This document shows, piece by piece, positions 53,908 through 62,386 of a stretch of 64,000 nucleotides of DNA. A program made the position numbers and the translations under genes. The notes below the pieces were generated by a model. That model did not search any database, had not been told where the DNA came from, and saw nothing but the letters and a program-made list of their open reading frames with translations. The first letter of the stretch is position 1. Every line of letters starts with the position of its first letter. Source of the DNA: a bacterium (lineage in GTDB: Bacteria > Cyanobacteriota > Vampirovibrionia > Gastranaerophilales > Gastranaerophilaceae); contig JAFUXT010000004.1 of the NCBI GenBank assembly GCA_017470815.1, positions 1-64,000 on the forward strand, in the 5' to 3' direction.

Positions 53908-55209
53908 TTATCTGCCGAAAAAGTCGTAGGTTTTGCCGTTTTTCTGTGCATTATTCCATGCTCTTTGCATGTATGCTCTTTCGCCTTTAAATTTTTGTCC
54001 GGGGAATTGGCTTAAAGCATCAATATAATGCGGTTTTGCTATTTTTAGTGCTTTATTTCTCTGTGCTTGCGATAAATCTTCGGTTGACATTATTACTCTG
54101 TATACATTGCGTTTTTTGAGTCCTCTGCTTGCTGTTTTTAAAACAGTATGCGCTGCTGCCGAAGCATAATCTTTTTTTTCAAGATCTTTTTTAATAAATC
54201 TTGTCGGTGAACCTGCACGGTCAAATGCTTCAACCCCTTTATTAAATACGACATCTATTATGCCTGTTTGTACTGATGCGGGCGCATTATTAAACAAAGA
54301 TTTACTCATATAAACAAGTGCATCAACTTTTGCATCAAGAATATCTTGTGCCAAAAGTTCATATGCCTTTGCTTGAGTAATTTTTGTTTTGCCGTTTACA
54401 ATAATTTCACCGTCAACCCTGCCGGTATGACCGAAACCTATTGTCGGACAACCATGGGGGTATTCTTTACTGCGAACATTATCAGATTTGCAAACTAAAT
54501 CAGGCTTTTGTTTTCTGCCTTCAATACCGATTAAAATATCTTTTATATAGTGTTTGTCTATCCCTGTTGTTTTTACAACATCATCAAAACTTTTGACTGT
54601 GCCGGGGGTAATAATATATCTTCCGGGAATTTTTATTGTAGTTCCGCCTTTGACAGGGTAATCAAAATTTAAATTGGGATTGGCAATTCTTAATCTGTAA
54701 AGAGAAACTCCGTTGGCATTGGCAATTTTAACACCTTTTTGAGTTGTACCTTGCGGTACTGTATAATTTACAGGATGCCCGTAAGAAATATTTTTACCGA
54801 CAACCCAATAACGACCGCCGTCAAGAGTAGATGTAATTTCTCTCTTTACCGGTCTGACAGGAGATGTTTTTTGTGCAGATTTTACTTTCTTTGAAGTGTT
54901 AACCTGTGAGGTCTTTTTTGCAACTTTCTGTTTTGACACTCTTTTTGAGCGTTTTGGTTTTACTTTAATTCCTTTTTTATTTTTGTTTTTTGAGATTTTT
55001 GCGCTGACTGATTTAAAGTTCCCTGATAATAATTCTGTCAGGCTTTGCAATATATCAAATGTTTTTTCAGGTTTAATATTTGACGGAATGAATTTATCTA
55101 TATTATTGGTAATCGGAGTTAAATGCGGGGTAATTTGTGCAGATGCTTTTTGTCCTGCGCTTAATGCCATTGAACCAATTAACACCTTACTTATTAAATT
55201 AACTTTCAT
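53908..55209 (-). CDS. Secreted LysM and GH24-type lysozyme
   Basis: The 433-residue protein has a signal peptide (KVLIGSMALSAGQKASA). A basic linker (KRSKRVSKQKVAKKT) covers residues 60-125. A LysM-like module is at about 150-200 (TVPQGTTQKGVKIANANGV, then IANPNLNFDYPVKGG). The C-terminal GH24-like domain (from about 230) has ILIGIEGRKQKPD with the likely catalytic Glu, and CPTIGFGHTG as the beta-hairpin. It should cleave peptidoglycan. GH24 is typical of phage endolysins, but a signal peptide, a LysM and no phage genes nearby point to a host cell-wall hydrolase. Confidence 0.82.
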   Translation of the reverse strand: MKVNLISKVLIGSMALSAGQKASAQITPHLTPITNNIDKFIPSNIKPEKTFDILQSLTELLSGNFKSVSAKISKNKNKKGIKVKPKRSKRVSKQKVAKKTSQVNTSKKVKSAQKTSPVRPVKREITSTLDGGRYWVVGKNISYGHPVNYTVPQGTTQKGVKIANANGVSLYRLRIANPNLNFDYPVKGGTTIKIPGRYIITPGTVKSFDDVVKTTGIDKHYIKDILIGIEGRKQKPDLVCKSDNVRSKEYPHGCPTIGFGHTGRVDGEIIVNGKTKITQAKAYELLAQDILDAKVDALVYMSKSLFNNAPASVQTGIIDVVFNKGVEAFDRAGSPTRFIKKDLEKKDYASAAAHTVLKTASRGLKKRNVYRVIMSTEDLSQAQRNKALKIAKPHYIDALSQFPGQKFKGERAYMQRAWNNAQKNGKTYDFFGR

Positions 55210-55271
55210 ATATTACAACTCCTTGTCTATGCAAAAGTTATAAAAATTCAAAAAAATTTTTTTTGCCTGAT

Positions 55272-56384
55272 TTATTTGTTTTTACTATATTTCCAAGTAC
55301 TATATGTATCAAGCACTTCTTGAAGATAATAACCATACCATTCATAACCAATGCGTCTTTCCTGAGGAATTTCTTTCAGGTTGTATTTTTTTTCACTCTG
55401 ACGATTTGCAAAAAACGGTTTATTTGTTTCTATATCATAAAATTTCGCCCAAATTGGCTGACATGAATTACAATAAATAATCTTTGCATCATAATTTCCG
55501 CTTTTATCTTTAAAAATTTTTATTGCAGCGTTTTCAATTTTATTATTTATAATCCATTCAACAGCACTTTCAACCGATTTTTTTATCTGCGGTGAAGGAT
55601 TATCTAATGACATTAAAAAGAGTAATATTTCCGCCGATTCTTTGCCTGCATCAATGGCAGGCAGTTCATACGCCCTTGCTTTTGTCGGTGTGAGCGTTTT
55701 TTTATCATATTGCTGCGCCCATAGAGTCAGTTTACCATTTTGGATTATTTGCGTTTTTAAAATACAATCAATTCCCTTTTCAACGGCTATTTTTGCCCTG
55801 TGCGCTGTGTTATTATCAACATATTCAAACGGATATGATTTTTCGGAAACTTTTTTAAGCAATTTTAATACATTTATCATTGCATTGTCATTGTATGTAA
55901 TATCTGATTGATAAATTTTCTTATTGCGATCTCTTTTGGCTTCCTGCGGAAATCCGCCGTTTTTATATTGAGAATTAAGCAAAAATTCAATTCCGTTCAA
56001 TGCCGAATCTTCAGCCCAAATACTATTTGTTGCTCCATACAATCTGGAAAGATAAATAATTTCTGTTGTAGTTGCATAATTATCAATTGTCGGGTAAGAA
56101 TTTTTGACAACTTTTTTATCTTTTTCAATTCTTTTTTCCGCATAAGAACTAATTATATCCGGATAATAATAGTCTTTCGGAAAACCGCCTGATTTATGTT
56201 GATAAGTCAGACAGTTTTTGCCAATTTGAATGGCTTCATCTGTTTTGAAAAAGGACAATTTAAAATTTGGCGCAATTTGTACCCATGTGCGAAGTTTTGG
56301 TTCTTGTGACACAGGTAGCGCAATTATATTTGCTGTAAAAATTAATAAAAAAATGTAAAATATTATTTTATAATGACATTTCAT
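55272..56384 (-). CDS. Pectate lyase, PL10 family, exported
   Basis: The 370-residue protein has an N-terminal hydrophobic segment (KIIFYIFLLIFTANIIA) for export. The body has the PL10 signatures: GGFPKDYYYPD, DNYATTTEI, NGGFPQ, ITYNDNAMINVL, LWAQQYDKKTLTPTKARAYE, IDAGKESAEILLFLMSL and QPIWAKFYDIETNKPFF. It ends with RRIGYEWYGYY. PL10 enzymes cleave polygalacturonate by beta-elimination, usually with calcium. The gene is followed by the lysozyme gene and divergent from the glycosyltransferases. The promoter is probably TGATATTAT near 56411-56419 with a leader of about 20 nt. Confidence 0.9.
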   Translation of the reverse strand: MKCHYKIIFYIFLLIFTANIIALPVSQEPKLRTWVQIAPNFKLSFFKTDEAIQIGKNCLTYQHKSGGFPKDYYYPDIISSYAEKRIEKDKKVVKNSYPTIDNYATTTEIIYLSRLYGATNSIWAEDSALNGIEFLLNSQYKNGGFPQEAKRDRNKKIYQSDITYNDNAMINVLKLLKKVSEKSYPFEYVDNNTAHRAKIAVEKGIDCILKTQIIQNGKLTLWAQQYDKKTLTPTKARAYELPAIDAGKESAEILLFLMSLDNPSPQIKKSVESAVEWIINNKIENAAIKIFKDKSGNYDAKIIYCNSCQPIWAKFYDIETNKPFFANRQSEKKYNLKEIPQERRIGYEWYGYYLQEVLDTYSTWKYSKNK

Positions 56385-56461
56385 TTGATTGCCGTTACCA
56401 TTACAATTTTATAATATCACATTTTAAGAAAACTCAATAAATTTTGAGAAAATTTTACATA

Positions 56462-56470
56462 TGGTATAAT
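56462..56470 (+). promoter_or_regulatory. Extended -10 of the glycosyltransferase operon
   Basis: TGgTATAAT lies 21 nt before the ATG at 56492, and a GAGG sits in the leader. This is a leadered transcript. Together with TGATATTAT at 56411-56419 on the minus strand it forms a divergent pair. Confidence 0.5.
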
Positions 56471-56491
56471 ATCAAAATAGATTGAGGTTTT

Positions 56492-57445
56492 ATGACTAAA
56501 AGATGTATTTGGTTTTTAATAGCAATATTTTGTTTATTTATAATCTTAAGTTGTATATTTGTTTTTTGTGAACATAAAGATAAAAATAAAATTGTGAATA
56601 TTGTATTTACGACAGATGTTAATTATAAAGACTACCTCAAAACTACTATAAGAAGCGCAATAGCAAATAAAAATAAAGATTCTGTCTATAACATAAATAT
56701 TGTATGCGTCGATTTGCCAAAATCAGAGGAAGATAAATTCAAGAAATTTGAATCAAAGAATGTTCACATCAATCCTGTTTCGGTATCCTTACAGGATATA
56801 AAAGATGTTGGGAATTATGAGGTATCTTATTTTGTAACAAGAGCCGATTTGTTTAAGTTTTTTATGCCGGAATTGTTTCCAAAACTTGATAAAATACTTT
56901 ATATTGATGTAGATGTAGCGATAATGAAAGATTTAACCGATTTATATAATACAGATTTAAAAGATAAATTTATTGGTGTTGTAAATAAGCCTATAATGGA
57001 GTATTCTGCTGATGGCTATACAATATTCGGTAAATATTTCCCAAAAAGGGAAAGACATTATAATTGCGGAGTAATGTTGTTTAATCTGAAATTGTGGCGT
57101 GAGAATGATATTACGCAGGCCCTTGTGAATGAAAAAAATGAAAAAAAAGAAACAGATTTAATGACTCAATATGTTTTTAATGCTGTTTTGCCTCAAAGCA
57201 AAATTAAAGCTCTTGCACCGATTAATAATGTTTTTACCCAATGGGATGATGTTATGTTTAAAAAATATCAATTTTGGTTTACTTATTTTCCGTATTGCAT
57301 AACAGGTGCGAAATGCAATTATGACAATTTGATTAAAGATGCGGTTATAATACATTACCTTGACGCACAAAAACCATGGAAATTCAGAAAAAATCATACT
57401 TCAAAATATTGGCTCAAATATGAAAAACAAGAGGATTATGAATAA
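56492..57445 (+). CDS. GT8-family glycosyltransferase (membrane-anchored)
   Basis: The 317-residue protein has one N-terminal transmembrane helix (WFLIAIFCLFIILSCIF) and then a GT8-like catalytic domain. It has IVFTTDVNYKDYL at the start, D-x-D in LYIDVDVAIMKDL, and the C-terminal IIHYLDAQKPWKF. GT8 enzymes are retaining transferases that often use UDP-galactose or UDP-galacturonate. It and the next gene share the whole layout and are tandem duplicates. Acceptor and sugar are unknown, but the epimerase downstream suggests uronic acid. Confidence 0.87.
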   Translation: MTKRCIWFLIAIFCLFIILSCIFVFCEHKDKNKIVNIVFTTDVNYKDYLKTTIRSAIANKNKDSVYNINIVCVDLPKSEEDKFKKFESKNVHINPVSVSLQDIKDVGNYEVSYFVTRADLFKFFMPELFPKLDKILYIDVDVAIMKDLTDLYNTDLKDKFIGVVNKPIMEYSADGYTIFGKYFPKRERHYNCGVMLFNLKLWRENDITQALVNEKNEKKETDLMTQYVFNAVLPQSKIKALAPINNVFTQWDDVMFKKYQFWFTYFPYCITGAKCNYDNLIKDAVIIHYLDAQKPWKFRKNHTSKYWLKYEKQEDYE

Positions 57446-58408
57446 ATGAAATTAAAATTGGGAATTTTTGGAATTGTATTTGTTATTTTGTTAATCGCAT
57501 TAGGTATTTTATGTCAGAAATTTATAATCACTAATCCTAATCATGATGTAAATATTCTTTTTAATACCGATAAAAATTATGCACAGTACACAAAAGTTGC
57601 CATAAAATCTGCGATAATGAACAAAAATCCCGATAGTATTTATCATATAAATGTGTTGTGTGTTGATATTCCCCAAAAAGAATGTGATGAATTTAAACTG
57701 CTTGCAGATAAAAATGTTCAAATAAAAGTAAAAATTGAAACAAAATCTACACTTAAAAACATTGGTAATTATGAGATTGCTCATTATGTAACCAGAACGG
57801 ATTTGTTTAAATTTCTTTTTAGTGAGATATATTCCGAAGATAAAATGCTTTATATAGATTCAGATACTTTAATCCGTGCGGATTTGACAAAATTGTATAA
57901 TACAGATATTTCTAATTATTATTTGGCTGCTGTTATGAAAATGGAGCCTGATTATAATGAACTCGATGAGCCGACATATTTTTATAATTGCGGAGTTTTA
58001 TTGTTGAATTTGAAAAAGTTTAGAGAACACAATATTTCTAATATCCTGATTACAGCAAAGAATGAGGACGAATTTAAAGATTATCAGACTCAAAGAGTTT
58101 TTAATGAGGTGATAACAATAGATGAAATGAAAATTCTTTCTCCAATTTACAATGATATTGAACGTTGGAATGATGAATATATAAAAAATTATAATTATTT
58201 CAAAACATATTTTCCATATTCATTAAAATATCCGACCATTAAACAATTAGATAAAAATGCCGTAATTGTACATTATGCAGGAAGTAACAAGCCATGGATA
58301 AATGATAATGTGAAATATGCAAATGAATGGTGGAAATATGCAAGATTAATCAATCCGATTTGGCAGATAGAAAATAAGATTTATGAAAAGAAAATATCAA
58401 AGGAGTAA
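57446..58408 (+). CDS. GT8-family glycosyltransferase (membrane-anchored), second copy
   Basis: The 320-residue protein is a paralogue of the gene directly upstream. It has an N-terminal helix (GIFGIVFVILLIALGILC), ILFNTDKNYAQYTKVAIKS, D-x-D in LYIDSDTLIRADL, and C-terminal VIVHYAGSNKPWIN. The ATG follows the previous stop directly, so the genes are translationally coupled. Both look like proteins fixed to the inner membrane with the catalytic domain outside or inside; the topology cannot be settled. It probably adds the next sugar in the same glycan. Confidence 0.87.
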   Translation: MKLKLGIFGIVFVILLIALGILCQKFIITNPNHDVNILFNTDKNYAQYTKVAIKSAIMNKNPDSIYHINVLCVDIPQKECDEFKLLADKNVQIKVKIETKSTLKNIGNYEIAHYVTRTDLFKFLFSEIYSEDKMLYIDSDTLIRADLTKLYNTDISNYYLAAVMKMEPDYNELDEPTYFYNCGVLLLNLKKFREHNISNILITAKNEDEFKDYQTQRVFNEVITIDEMKILSPIYNDIERWNDEYIKNYNYFKTYFPYSLKYPTIKQLDKNAVIVHYAGSNKPWINDNVKYANEWWKYARLINPIWQIENKIYEKKISKE

Positions 58409-58410
58409 AA

Positions 58411-59358
58411 ATGAATATTTTAGTAACAGGTTGTGCCGGTTTTATAGGATCATGGATTTGTCAAAAATTATTGAATAACAACGATTACAAAGTAATTGGA
58501 ATAGATAACTTTGACCCGTATTATCCCAAAGAAATAAAACTTGATAATATGAAAGATTTTGAAAATAACTCAAATTTCAGTTTTTTGGAAATTGACATAA
58601 CAGATACTAATGCAATGAATAATTTATTTGAAAATAATTCAATCGATTTGGTTATTCACCTTGCAGCAAAAGCAGGAGTCAGAAGTTCTGTTCTTCATCC
58701 GTTGGATTATGACAGAGTTAACACTTTTGGAACATTAAATATTCTTGACTGCATGAAAAAATACGGCACAAAAAAAATGATTTTTGCTTCATCATCTTCT
58801 GTTTACGGAGATATAGAGAAAACAAAATTTACCGAAGATATGACAGATTTAAAACCATTATCTGTCTATGCTCAAAGTAAAAAATCTGCAGAAGAATATA
58901 TTGGATTATACTGTCGGCAATATGGTTTAAACGCTGTTTGTTTCCGATTTTTTACTGTTTACGGGGAAAAACAAAGACCGGATTTGGCGATTTGTAAATT
59001 TACAAGACAAATTAAAAATGACCTGACATTAACTATGTACGGCGATGGTTCAACATATAGAGATTACACTCATGTTGAAGATATAACAAACGGAATTTTA
59101 TCTGCAATAAATTATAACAAAACACCTTTCGAAATTATAAATTTAGGCTCAGAAAATCCTGTTAAATTGTCAGATTTAATTGCAATGCTTGAAGATATTA
59201 TCGGTAAAAAAGCAAATATAGAAATTAAACCCATTCCGGGAGAGGACATGAAAAGAACTTATGCGGATACTTCTAAAGCAAAAGAACTTTTGGGTTATAT
59301 TCCAAAAATTGATTTCAAAACAGGATTAGAAGATTATGTGAAATCGTATGATAATTAA
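58411..59358 (+). CDS. UDP-glucuronate 4-epimerase-like NAD-dependent epimerase
   Basis: The 315-residue SDR protein has the NAD motif GCAGFIGSW, the catalytic Y-x3-K in YAQSKKSAEEYI, and the S-S-S in FASSSSVYGD. The FFTVYGEKQRPDLA segment and length point to UDP-glucuronate or UDP-galacturonate 4-epimerases (CapI-like), though UDP-glucose 4-epimerase cannot be excluded. It would supply UDP-galacturonate to the two GT8 enzymes. AAGGAG precedes the ATG. The stop overlaps the MFS gene by 4 bp. Confidence 0.85.
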   Translation: MNILVTGCAGFIGSWICQKLLNNNDYKVIGIDNFDPYYPKEIKLDNMKDFENNSNFSFLEIDITDTNAMNNLFENNSIDLVIHLAAKAGVRSSVLHPLDYDRVNTFGTLNILDCMKKYGTKKMIFASSSSVYGDIEKTKFTEDMTDLKPLSVYAQSKKSAEEYIGLYCRQYGLNAVCFRFFTVYGEKQRPDLAICKFTRQIKNDLTLTMYGDGSTYRDYTHVEDITNGILSAINYNKTPFEIINLGSENPVKLSDLIAMLEDIIGKKANIEIKPIPGEDMKRTYADTSKAKELLGYIPKIDFKTGLEDYVKSYDN

Positions 59359-60561
59359 TTTTCAACGGAATGTTTTTTCTCTAAAGCAGGGAAAAGCAGT
59401 ATAATTGCCAGAATCATAAATAAAGCAAGAGTATTAAAAATTCCGAATTTATCGTATATAAATTTAAAATTTAAAAGCAGGAAGAATGACATAAAATCTT
59501 CTGCAAAAATATTTACCGATGCAGAAGTTGCTCTATTTTCGTCATCGGTATATCTGTGAAGATTTGAAATATTAAATACTCCGAAGATTACAAATAATAG
59601 TATTGCTGCACATATAATCAACAATGCGCAGAATATATATATAATTTTTAATGTAATACCCTGTGATTAAAAGTATAAATGATATTATTACAGCAATATA
59701 TTCCGTTGTAACAAGTTTATTTTTGAATTTTTGTAAGAATTTTTTTGCACTTAAACCACCGAATCCTCTAAAAATTTGGTTTACAAAATTTACAATGCCG
59801 TATAATATTACAGGAGCGGAGGATAGTTTCAACAGAGGTTGAAAGTTCCAGACAAATATACTTGTAAACCCTGATAATAACGCAGAGTAGTACACATAAT
59901 AATTAATTTTGATGTCAGAAAATACAGATTTTATTCCTTTAAAGATATTTTTGGCATAAATGACCGGTTTGATTTTTCCCTGACTTTCAGGTTTCGTATT
60001 TGGCAGAAAGAAAAGACTTGATACCGCAATAATTTGAGTGAGAAGTTCTATATATAATATTGTTTTAAAACCAAAATATTTGTATAAAATTACACCGGCA
60101 AAACAACTTATTGCAGAGCCTAAAGAGGTAAAAAATGAAAGTTTCCCATATTTGTCGGTCATTTCCTTACTGATATTTTTTTGTTCCAAGTATTCATAGA
60201 TATAACTGTCAACATTCCCCCTGTAAAGTGCTTTAAATAGTCCATATAGTATTTCCCCGCCAAGAACTATCCAAAAACCGTCAAAATTTATCCATAAAAC
60301 AACTCTTGCCATAAAGAGGAAATATGCCGTTATCAAAATATATTTTTTGGGAAAAATGTCACCGACAAAACCCATAAAAAATTTACCCAAAAGGCATGTT
60401 GCACTATATATACTCTGACATAATATAAAATCAGAAAAATTTAATCCGTTATGCAGATAAAATAAAAATGATATAGGCATTACAAATCTTTGGTATTGCA
60501 AAAATGTTGCAAAATTCAAAATCGGTAACGGATTAATTTCTTTGCTTTTAACATTTTCCAT
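59355..60561 (-). pseudogene. MFS transporter, frameshifted at a TA tract
   Basis: Two ORFs together encode one 12-helix major-facilitator protein of about 405 residues. The first part (60561 to about 59640) has MFS features: GDIFPKKYILITA, LGGEILYGLFKALYRGN and SSLFFLPNTKPES. The second (59624 down to 59355) has DDENRATSASV and two helices. The first frame ends in the wrong reading frame at 59572. The junction lies at an alternating TA run (59633-59643); adding one TA unit restores IFCALLIICAAILL. It may be a real pseudogene, phase variation or a sequencing error. It is a candidate sugar exporter or importer. Confidence 0.8.
59633..59643. repeat. Dinucleotide TA tract at the frameshift
   Basis: ATATATATATA lies within the coding strand of the MFS gene. 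Length change by one unit (2 bp) shifts the frame and would join the two ORFs. Confidence 0.8.
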
Positions 60562-60570
60562 ATATTTTAT

Positions 60571-60579
60571 ATTATATCA
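60571..60579 (-). promoter_or_regulatory. Extended -10 of the MFS gene
   Basis: TGaTATAAT on the minus strand ends 9 nt before the ATG at 60561. It is back-to-back with the GH105 promoter 8 nt away. Confidence 0.6.
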
Positions 60580-60586
60580 GAAAATA

Positions 60587-60595
60587 TGTTATAAT
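60587..60595 (+). promoter_or_regulatory. Extended -10, leaderless-type, GH105 gene
   Basis: TGtTATAAT ends exactly 6 nt before the ATG at 60602, matching the hemW arrangement. Confidence 0.65.
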
Positions 60596-60601
60596 CTTTG
60601 A

Positions 60602-61819
60602 ATGAATAAAAAAACCTATATTTTCATATCAATATTATTGTTATTTTGTTTTGTTATTCTAATTTGGTTTTGTAATACATTTACATACCGTATAAATGGT
60701 ATATCTAAAATTCATTCATTGAATAACGTCAATATTGCAAAAAAATACATAAAAAAAATATCTGATGAAAATTATTATTCTATTTCATATTTTGATAATG
60801 CCGTATTTTCATGGAATACAGAAATTTTGCAATACTATAATATGAATAATTTTCGCTATTACAACGCTTTTGTATTTTGGGCATTATTAAAGACCGGATA
60901 TGACCAAAAACTGCCACAAGCATTTTATGATGATATATTTACTGCCGACGGAGTTGTAAATACAGAACGCAACTCTGATAATAACAGTGTTTCAGGAGAA
61001 TTGGATACAATTTTTGTTTATTATCCGTTGTATGATTTACCTCCCAAAAAGAAATATTCACTTGCAATAGAAAAAGCATATAAAGATTTGTCTTCTCAAG
61101 ATATTTTGAAAAATCTTGCAGGAAATTATGTGCATAAACAAAATAATGATAATTGGGACATGTATGAATTTTGTTTAGACGGATTATTTATGGCATTACC
61201 TTTTTATTTTAAGCATGACAAAAATGAGCCGGATATATTCTACCGAATGAATTGGGTGTCAGAAAAACTGCGTCTTAAAAACGGTTTGTATTCTCATGGT
61301 GCACAATCAGACGGGACACCGAATAAAGTGGTATGGCTTCGAGGTACAGGATGGTATGCAATGACTCAGATAGAATTATTATCTATGATGAAAAATAAAA
61401 CATATAAAAATATAATGCAAAAACAATTAATCCAATTTTTTGACGGTATGCTAAAATATCAGGATTTAAAAACAGGCATGTGGCGAAATGTTGTATATCC
61501 GAAAGTAAATAAGTGTAATTATTTTGAATCTTCCGGAACTCTTATGATGGCTTATTCTCTATTAAAAGCTTATGACAAAGGATATGTAAAAGATGAAAAA
61601 TATCTGAATTCGGGTTTAAGGGCATATAACGGTGTAATGGATAATAATTTTATAAATCGTGATGGAGGGAAATTGACTAATATCTACCTTTCTTCAAATG
61701 TAAAAGAAAATGCGCAAGAATACTGCAAATGCGATTTATATGTCGCTGATGAGGCAAAAGGTTTTGCTTCTTTGATTTTGGCAACGGAAATAGTAAATAA
61801 AGTATTAAAAAATAAATAA
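60602..61819 (+). CDS. GH105-like unsaturated uronyl hydrolase, membrane-anchored
   Basis: The 405-residue protein has an N-terminal transmembrane helix (YIFISILLLFCFVILIWF) and then an alpha/alpha barrel of GH88/GH105 type: FCLDGLFMALPFYFK, WLRGTGWYAM, MWRNVVYP and NYFESSGTLMMAYSLLKAYDKG. Such enzymes cut the unsaturated sugar left by pectate or rhamnogalacturonate lyases. It would finish what the PL10 lyase starts. The anchor suggests that it acts at the cell envelope. It has its own leaderless-type promoter and is divergent from the MFS transporter. Confidence 0.85.
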   Translation: MNKKTYIFISILLLFCFVILIWFCNTFTYRINGISKIHSLNNVNIAKKYIKKISDENYYSISYFDNAVFSWNTEILQYYNMNNFRYYNAFVFWALLKTGYDQKLPQAFYDDIFTADGVVNTERNSDNNSVSGELDTIFVYYPLYDLPPKKKYSLAIEKAYKDLSSQDILKNLAGNYVHKQNNDNWDMYEFCLDGLFMALPFYFKHDKNEPDIFYRMNWVSEKLRLKNGLYSHGAQSDGTPNKVVWLRGTGWYAMTQIELLSMMKNKTYKNIMQKQLIQFFDGMLKYQDLKTGMWRNVVYPKVNKCNYFESSGTLMMAYSLLKAYDKGYVKDEKYLNSGLRAYNGVMDNNFINRDGGKLTNIYLSSNVKENAQEYCKCDLYVADEAKGFASLILATEIVNKVLKNK

Positions 61820-61827
61820 ATATGATA

Positions 61828-61836
61828 TGATATAAT
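61828..61836 (+). promoter_or_regulatory. Extended -10 of ispF
   Basis: TGaTATAAT ends 19 nt before the ATG at 61856, which leaves a leader of about 12 nt holding the GGGAGAG site. It argues against the in-frame ATG at 61838. Confidence 0.5.
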
Positions 61837-61855
61837 TATGTTCGGGAGAGATATT

Positions 61856-62335
61856 ATGCAAAGAATTGGTATCGGTTATGATATTCATAAATTAATACAG
61901 GGCAGGGATTTAATAATCGGCGGAGTAAAAATTACGCACGAAAAAGGTCTGCTTGGTCATTCTGATGCAGATGTTTTAATTCACGCAATTATAGATGCAA
62001 TGCTTGGTGCTTTGGCATTAGATGATATTGGTACACTTTTTCCGGATACTGATGCGAGTTATAAAGATGCAGACAGTACCATATTATTAAAAAAAGTTTT
62101 TAAAATAATTAAAGATAAGGGGTTTTCAATAGTTAATATTGACAGTAATATTATTGCTCAAGAGCCCAAAATGATGCCTTATATTCCGAAAATGAAATCG
62201 GCACTTGCACAAATTTTGGGAATTAAACCAAATGATATTTCTATAAAGGCAAAAACAAAAGAAAATCTTGATGCCGTAGGTCAAAAATTGGCTATTGAAG
62301 CAAATGCAGTTGTTCTTTTAGAAAATAAAGGTTAA
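61856..62335 (+). CDS. ispF: 2-C-methyl-D-erythritol 2,4-cyclodiphosphate synthase
   Basis: The 159-residue enzyme closes the cyclodiphosphate ring in the MEP pathway. It starts MQRIGIGYDIHKL (metal ligands Asp9 and His11) at 61856, with GGGAGAG 5 nt upstream; six extra codons from 61838 are open but overlap the TGATATAAT promoter. It has GHSDADVLIHAIIDA, IGTLFPDTD and KAKTKENLDAVGQ. Length is the family norm. It is not fused to ispD, as it is in some bacteria. Confidence 0.95.
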   Translation: MQRIGIGYDIHKLIQGRDLIIGGVKITHEKGLLGHSDADVLIHAIIDAMLGALALDDIGTLFPDTDASYKDADSTILLKKVFKIIKDKGFSIVNIDSNIIAQEPKMMPYIPKMKSALAQILGIKPNDISIKAKTKENLDAVGQKLAIEANAVVLLENKG

Positions 62336-62374
62336 ATTTCTTTATAAAGTCTTTTATTTTATTATGAATTGGGG

Positions 62375-62380
62375 TATGAT
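62375..62380 (+). promoter_or_regulatory. -10 element, leaderless-type, acyltransferase
   Basis: TATGAT ends exactly 6 nt before the ATG at 62387; there is no Shine-Dalgarno. Confidence 0.5.
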
Positions 62381-62386
62381 AGTTCT

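Noticed and set aside
53908..55209. Prophage lysis module
   Set aside because: No holin, tail, capsid, terminase or integrase gene is near; the protein has a signal peptide and LysM.
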